Positions 15,509 through 18,727 of a stretch of DNA of 18,727 bases are shown here, in pieces. The stretch covers positions 1 through 18,727 of the forward strand of contig QFPD01000006.1 in NCBI GenBank assembly GCA_003248845.1. The letters are read 5' to 3'. This DNA is from Microbacterium sp. (lineage in GTDB: Bacteria; Actinomycetota; Actinomycetes; Actinomycetales; Microbacteriaceae). A program made the position numbers and the translations under genes. The notes beneath the pieces are model-generated. The model made no database searches and was not told the DNA's origin. It worked only from the letters and a program-made list of their open reading frames with translations. Positions within the stretch are counted from its first letter, which is position 1. Each line of letters begins with the position of its first letter.

Positions 15509-16345
15509 ATGGCCACTGCAGCGGCATCATCCTCGGCATCCGCGACGCCTCGCGACCTCGTGCGGCAGATCGTCGTGATCAGCGCGTTCTCGTTCATGAT
15601 CATCGGTGACGCGGTCGGGATCGGCGCGTTCGGCGGTACGCCGATCCAGGATGCCGTGGGCGGAGCCTTCGACCCCGACGCGTCATACCTGACCCCCGCG
15701 ACGTCCGCGTTCAGCATCTGGAGTCTCATCTACCTCGGACTCCTCGGCTACACCGTGTGGCAGGCGCTGCCGTCGCAGCGCCAGAACGCGCGCCAGCGTG
15801 TCGTGGGGTGGTGGATCGCACTCACGATGGTGCTCAACGGCGGGTGGCTCGTCACGGTCCAGTTCGCGGGCGACGGCGGCGTGTGGGCGACCGTCGTCGT
15901 GCTCGCCCTCCTCGTCGCGGCGCTCTGCGTCGCGTACGTGCAGATCGTCCGCACCCGCCAGCCGCAGGACCGCATCGTCGCGACGGCGCTCCTCGATGGC
16001 GCGACCGGGCTGCACCTCGGCTGGGCGACCCTTGCGACCGTCGCCAACGTCGCCGCAGCGCTGACGGCGACCGGGCCCGCCTCGTGGGGAGATGCGGCGG
16101 ACGTCGTGGGCGTCGTCGTGATCGTCGTCGTCGTCGTGATCGCGCTCGTCCTCGCCGCCTGGTCGCGGTGGAGTCTCGCGCCGGGTCTCGCGATCGGCTG
16201 GGGGCTCGTCTGGCTCGCCGTCGCACGTCTCGGGGGCGACCTGCACAGCACGCCGATCGGCGTCGCGGCGATCGGCGCCGCGGGGATCGTCGTCCTCGTG
16301 CCGGCGGGAATGCGCGTGCTGCGACAGTTCCGCCCCGTCGACTGA
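15509..16345 (+). CDS. TspO/MBR-type (tryptophan-rich sensory) membrane protein, long form
   Basis: 278 residues with about seven to eight hydrophobic segments and a cytosolic N-terminal Ala/Ser-rich tail. The stretch LTPATSAFSIWSLIYLGLLGYTVWQALP (about residues 62-88) carries the FSIW-xx-IYLGL signature of TspO-like proteins. A later GLHLGWATLATVANVAAAL matches the second conserved helix. Classical bacterial TspO proteins are about 155-160 residues and bind porphyrins. This longer type is common in actinobacteria and its ligand is unknown. A Val-rich helix (about 200-215) is encoded by runs of GTC. The ATG at 15509 lies six bases after TAGGCT, which suggests a leaderless mRNA. It shares a promoter region with the threonine aldolase and is followed 48 bp on by the MFS gene, which has its own -10 box. 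Confidence 0.75.
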   Translation: MATAAASSSASATPRDLVRQIVVISAFSFMIIGDAVGIGAFGGTPIQDAVGGAFDPDASYLTPATSAFSIWSLIYLGLLGYTVWQALPSQRQNARQRVVGWWIALTMVLNGGWLVTVQFAGDGGVWATVVVLALLVAALCVAYVQIVRTRQPQDRIVATALLDGATGLHLGWATLATVANVAAALTATGPASWGDAADVVGVVVIVVVVVIALVLAAWSRWSLAPGLAIGWGLVWLAVARLGGDLHSTPIGVAAIGAAGIVVLVPAGMRVLRQFRPVD

Positions 16346-16381
16346 CGGCCGGGGGTCTTCCCGCGTGTCGGAGGGGGCGGC

Positions 16382-16387
16382 TACTCT
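16382..16387 (+). promoter_or_regulatory. Candidate leaderless -10 box of the MFS gene
   Basis: TACTCT, then six bases (CGCCGC), then the ATG at 16394. Same spacing as the other leaderless candidates in this window. Confidence 0.5.
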
Positions 16388-16393
16388 CGCCGC

Positions 16394-17848
16394 ATGACCT
16401 CGATGGATGCCGCGGTGCCGGCCGCACCGCAGGGCGACTCCCGCACCCCCGCCGGCGGCATGCGCACGTTCCTCGGTGTGCTCGTCAACACCGCCGTCGC
16501 GAACGTCACGACCAGCTTCCTGTGGTTCGCGCTGACGTTCTGGGTGTACCTCGAGACGCGGTCCGTGCTCGCGACGGGCATCATCGGCGGTGCCTACATG
16601 CTGCTGCTGGCGCTGTTCGGCATGGTGTTCGGCACGTTCGTCGACCGACATCGCAAGCACCGGGTGATGGTCGTGTCGGCGCTGTGCACGCTGATCCTGT
16701 TCGGCGTCGCCGGGGTCATCTTCCTGCTGCTGCCGCAGCGCGCGATCCTCGATCTGGGCGGGCCGTGGTTCTGGCTGTTCTCCGCCGTCATCCTCGCCGG
16801 CGCGGTCGTCGAGAACCTCCGGAACATCGCGCTGTCGACCACCGTCACACTGCTCGTGCCGACCGAGCGCCACGCGAACGCGAACGGTCTCGTGGGCACC
16901 GTGCAGGGGCTCGCGTTCCTCGTGACGAGCGTCTTCTCGGGTCTCGCGATCGGCCTCGTCGGCATGGGGTGGACGCTCGTCATCGCCGTCGTGCTCACGG
17001 CGGCTGCGCTCGTGCACCTTCTGACGCTGCGCATCCCCGAGGGTGAGCCCGAACGCACGCCCGGAGCGAAGGCGATCGACATCCGCGGCGCCGCGGCCGC
17101 GATCCGCGCCGTCCCGGGACTGTTCGCGCTCATCCTGTTCTCGACCTTCAACAACCTCGTGGGCGGCGTCTACATGGCGCTCATGGACCCGTACGGTCTC
17201 ACGCTGTTCGACGTGAAAGTGTGGGGGATCGTCCTCGGCGTGACTTCGACGGGGTTCATCATCGGGGGCGCGATCGTCGCCAAGCGGGGCCTCGGGCGCA
17301 ACCCCATCCGCACGATGCTCCTCGCCGTCATCGTGATGGGCGTGCTCGGCGCCGTCTTCACGATCCGGGACTGGTGGTGGCTGTACGTCCTCGGCATCTG
17401 GCTCTACATGTCGCTCGTCCCGATCATCGAGTCGGCTGAGCAGACCGTCATCCAGAAGGTCGTGCCCTTCGAGACGCAGGGTCGCGTGTTCGGCGCGGCG
17501 GCGACGTTCGAGGCCGGCGCGGCACCCATCACGGCTTTCCTGATCGCGCCGATCGCCCAGTTCTGGGTGATCCCGTACATGGAGACCGATGCGGGCCGCG
17601 GCGCCTGGGGGTGGCTCCTCGGCGAAGGCCAGGGTCGCGGGATCGCGCTCGTGTTCCTGGTGTCGGGGCTCGTCATGGTCGTCCTCGCGGCCCTGGCCCT
17701 CACGACGCGCTCGTACCGCATCCTCTCGCGTGAGTACACGGAGGCTCCCGCGGGGGATGGCGACACTGACGGTGACGGTGACGGCGAGCCCGCCATCGGA
17801 CCCGCGTCGGCCGCTCAGGCACGCGCCGGTGACGCCGGACTCGGGTGA
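16394..17848 (+). CDS. Major facilitator superfamily transporter (MFS_3/efflux-like)
   Basis: 484 residues with about twelve membrane segments and a central cytosolic loop (about residues 215-235, IPEGEPERTPGAKAID). Between the second and third helices FGTFVDRHRKHRVMV is the loop 2-3 motif A of the superfamily (G-x3-D-R-x-x-x-R). The overall look, with long helices and an STFNNLVGGVY segment after the loop, resembles the MFS_3 efflux group that contains macrolide exporters, but the substrate cannot be read from sequence. The C-terminal tail (about 450-484) is hydrophilic and includes a short DTDGDGDGE run encoded by a GACGGT hexanucleotide repeat. The ATG at 16394 appears leaderless. The gene converges on the SDR gene with 12 bp between the stops. 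Confidence 0.88.
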   Translation: MTSMDAAVPAAPQGDSRTPAGGMRTFLGVLVNTAVANVTTSFLWFALTFWVYLETRSVLATGIIGGAYMLLLALFGMVFGTFVDRHRKHRVMVVSALCTLILFGVAGVIFLLLPQRAILDLGGPWFWLFSAVILAGAVVENLRNIALSTTVTLLVPTERHANANGLVGTVQGLAFLVTSVFSGLAIGLVGMGWTLVIAVVLTAAALVHLLTLRIPEGEPERTPGAKAIDIRGAAAAIRAVPGLFALILFSTFNNLVGGVYMALMDPYGLTLFDVKVWGIVLGVTSTGFIIGGAIVAKRGLGRNPIRTMLLAVIVMGVLGAVFTIRDWWWLYVLGIWLYMSLVPIIESAEQTVIQKVVPFETQGRVFGAAATFEAGAAPITAFLIAPIAQFWVIPYMETDAGRGAWGWLLGEGQGRGIALVFLVSGLVMVVLAALALTTRSYRILSREYTEAPAGDGDTDGDGDGEPAIGPASAAQARAGDAGLG

Positions 17849-17860
17849 GCCCGTCCGCGG

Positions 17861-18538
17861 TCAGGCGGCGTCGATCTGGACGACGGTGTCGTTGATCGCG
17901 GCGGCCTCGGCATCCCACAGCCCGGTGAATCGCTCCGCGAGCACGGTCTCGAGGCCCGCCAGTGCGCGCACGCGGAAGACCACGGATGCCGCACGCACCT
18001 CCCGCGCCTCGTCGCGCGCGTCCTTCGCGAACCCCTGCGCCATCGCGCGCGCCCAGGCCTCCTCGGCGGCTTTGACCGCGGCGTAGTTCGCGCCGCCCGC
18101 GAGCGGGCGCGCAACCGCCGTCGAGGAGACGATCGCGCAGCGCGCGGCATCGGAGGCGAGGAGGCCGTCCCAGAACGCTCGCGTCACGTGCCGGAGAGCG
18201 GTGAGGCCGACCTCGAGCGCCCGGTAATCCGCGTCGCTCTGGCCCGCGAGTCCGCCGCCGCCGCGCCACCCGCCGACGAGATGCAGGATTCCGTCGACGC
18301 GCACGCCGTCGGCGCGCAGCGTGTCGGCGAGGGCGCGCACGTCGGCCTCGGCCCCGAGGTCGCACTCGGCCGTGCGCGCGGGCGGCACCGCCGTCGCGAG
18401 CGCGTCGAGCTTCGAGGCATCCCGCCCCACGGCGATGACGAGCGCGCCGGCGTCCGCCAGCGCGTGCGCCGCCGCGAGCCCGCTCGTGCTCGTCGCTCCC
18501 GCGATGAGCACGGTGCGCCCGCGCACACCGTCAGGCAT
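17861..18538 (-). CDS. Short-chain dehydrogenase/reductase (SDR)
   Basis: 225 residues, the classical SDR size. The Rossmann nucleotide-binding turn is GATSTSG (14-20), a variant of TGxxxGxG; GRDASKLDAL follows the second strand. The catalytic Tyr152 and Lys156 are in NYAAVKAAEE (YxxxK), with Ser138 or Ser139 in IVSSTA as the third residue. It would oxidise or reduce an alcohol/ketone with NAD(P); the Arg after the second strand hints at NADP, but the substrate is unknown. The ATG at 18538 lies inside the end of the upstream gene: start and upstream stop share ATGCCTGA, an 8-base overlap, so translation is probably coupled and the two genes form an operon. Confidence 0.88.
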   Translation of the reverse strand: MPDGVRGRTVLIAGATSTSGLAAAHALADAGALVIAVGRDASKLDALATAVPPARTAECDLGAEADVRALADTLRADGVRVDGILHLVGGWRGGGGLAGQSDADYRALEVGLTALRHVTRAFWDGLLASDAARCAIVSSTAVARPLAGGANYAAVKAAEEAWARAMAQGFAKDARDEAREVRAASVVFRVRALAGLETVLAERFTGLWDAEAAAINDTVVQIDAA

Positions 18539-18727
18539 CGCGCCCCGTGATGCCCGAGGTCGACGCGATGACGTCCCGCATCTTCTTCTCGAGCGCCTCG
18601 AAGAACATCGACAGGGGGAATTCGTCGTCGAGCACCGCGTCGGTGTAGCCCTTCGGAGCCCCCGCGAGCACGTCCTCCGGCAGGCCACGCGCCCACACCG
18701 ACGCGGGGTGCGGCGTCACGACCGAGC
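18531..18727 (-). CDS. C-terminal part of an unidentified conserved protein (possibly DUF6421)
   Basis: Partial gene: the frame enters from the right edge and stops at 18531-18533, leaving about 65 residues. A GTG at 18719 is in frame, but nothing suggests it is the start. The visible part (KGYTDAVLDDEFPLSMFFEA, then LEKKMRDVIASTSGITGRDA) has no catalytic motif I know. It recalls the C-termini of actinobacterial DUF6421 proteins, which I remember sitting upstream of an SDR gene; this is from memory and unchecked. The stop overlaps the SDR start by 8 bases. Confidence 0.6.
   Translation of the reverse strand, partial: SVVTPHPASVWARGLPEDVLAGAPKGYTDAVLDDEFPLSMFFEALEKKMRDVIASTSGITGRDA

Noticed and set aside
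16100..16160. GTC-rich tract as a simple-sequence contingency locus
   Set aside because: It encodes a Val-rich membrane helix in frame, and the run is broken by GTG, ATC and GGC codons, so slippage is unlikely.
1..18727. Mobile element or horizontally acquired island
   Set aside because: No transposase, integrase, tRNA boundary or terminal repeats are seen, and base composition and the GGATGCC word are even across the window.

Overview
The window is 18.7 kb of very GC-rich DNA, roughly 70% by eye. It reads as a stretch of ordinary chromosome from an actinobacterium of the family Microbacteriaceae, most likely Microbacterium or a close relative. This rests on strong G/C third positions, the products and their order (lhr next to nei, as in other actinobacteria), several promoters that appear leaderless, and a striking excess of the heptamer GGATGCC/GGCATCC that I associate with this group. 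I see no insertion sequence, phage gene, CRISPR array, rRNA or tRNA. Genes are packed tightly and account for nearly all of the sequence.

Layout, left to right. (1) The 5' part of a left-handed beta-helix (hexapeptide-repeat) protein on the minus strand, divergent from a YitT-type membrane protein. (2) A DNA-repair block on the minus strand: the giant helicase Lhr followed by the Nei-type glycosylase. They are joined by a 16-bp tandem repeat that creates a chain of overlapping micro-ORFs. (3) An ABC-F ATPase on the minus strand with a leader of about 240 nt. (4) An alpha/beta-hydrolase (minus) divergent from a two-gene plus-strand unit: a Nudix-fold protein with a degraded catalytic box, and a membrane-anchored Schlafen/AlbA_2-type protein. 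A 15-bp minisatellite lies in the divergent spacer. (5) An M3 oligopeptidase and a long coiled-coil FilP/DivIVA-like protein, both plus. (6) A threonine aldolase (minus) that meets the coiled-coil gene tail to tail in a hairpin holding both stop codons. It is divergent from a TspO-type membrane protein across a 40-bp spacer with nearly perfect dyad symmetry. (7) An MFS transporter (plus), converging on a minus-strand SDR oxidoreductase that overlaps an upstream gene cut by the window edge.

Most genes look like housekeeping or accessory-core functions: DNA repair, ribosome-associated ATPase, peptide turnover, cell polarity, amino-acid metabolism and transport. The less ordinary items are the Nudix-like/membrane-Schlafen pair, the reinitiation chain upstream of nei, the symmetric bidirectional leaderless promoter, and the ABC-F leader. 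At least four genes (Nudix-like, M3 peptidase, TspO-like, MFS) plus the threonine aldolase carry a -10-like hexamer exactly six bases before the start codon, which is the geometry of leaderless transcripts. Every function is assigned from visible motifs and remembered family features; no database search was run.
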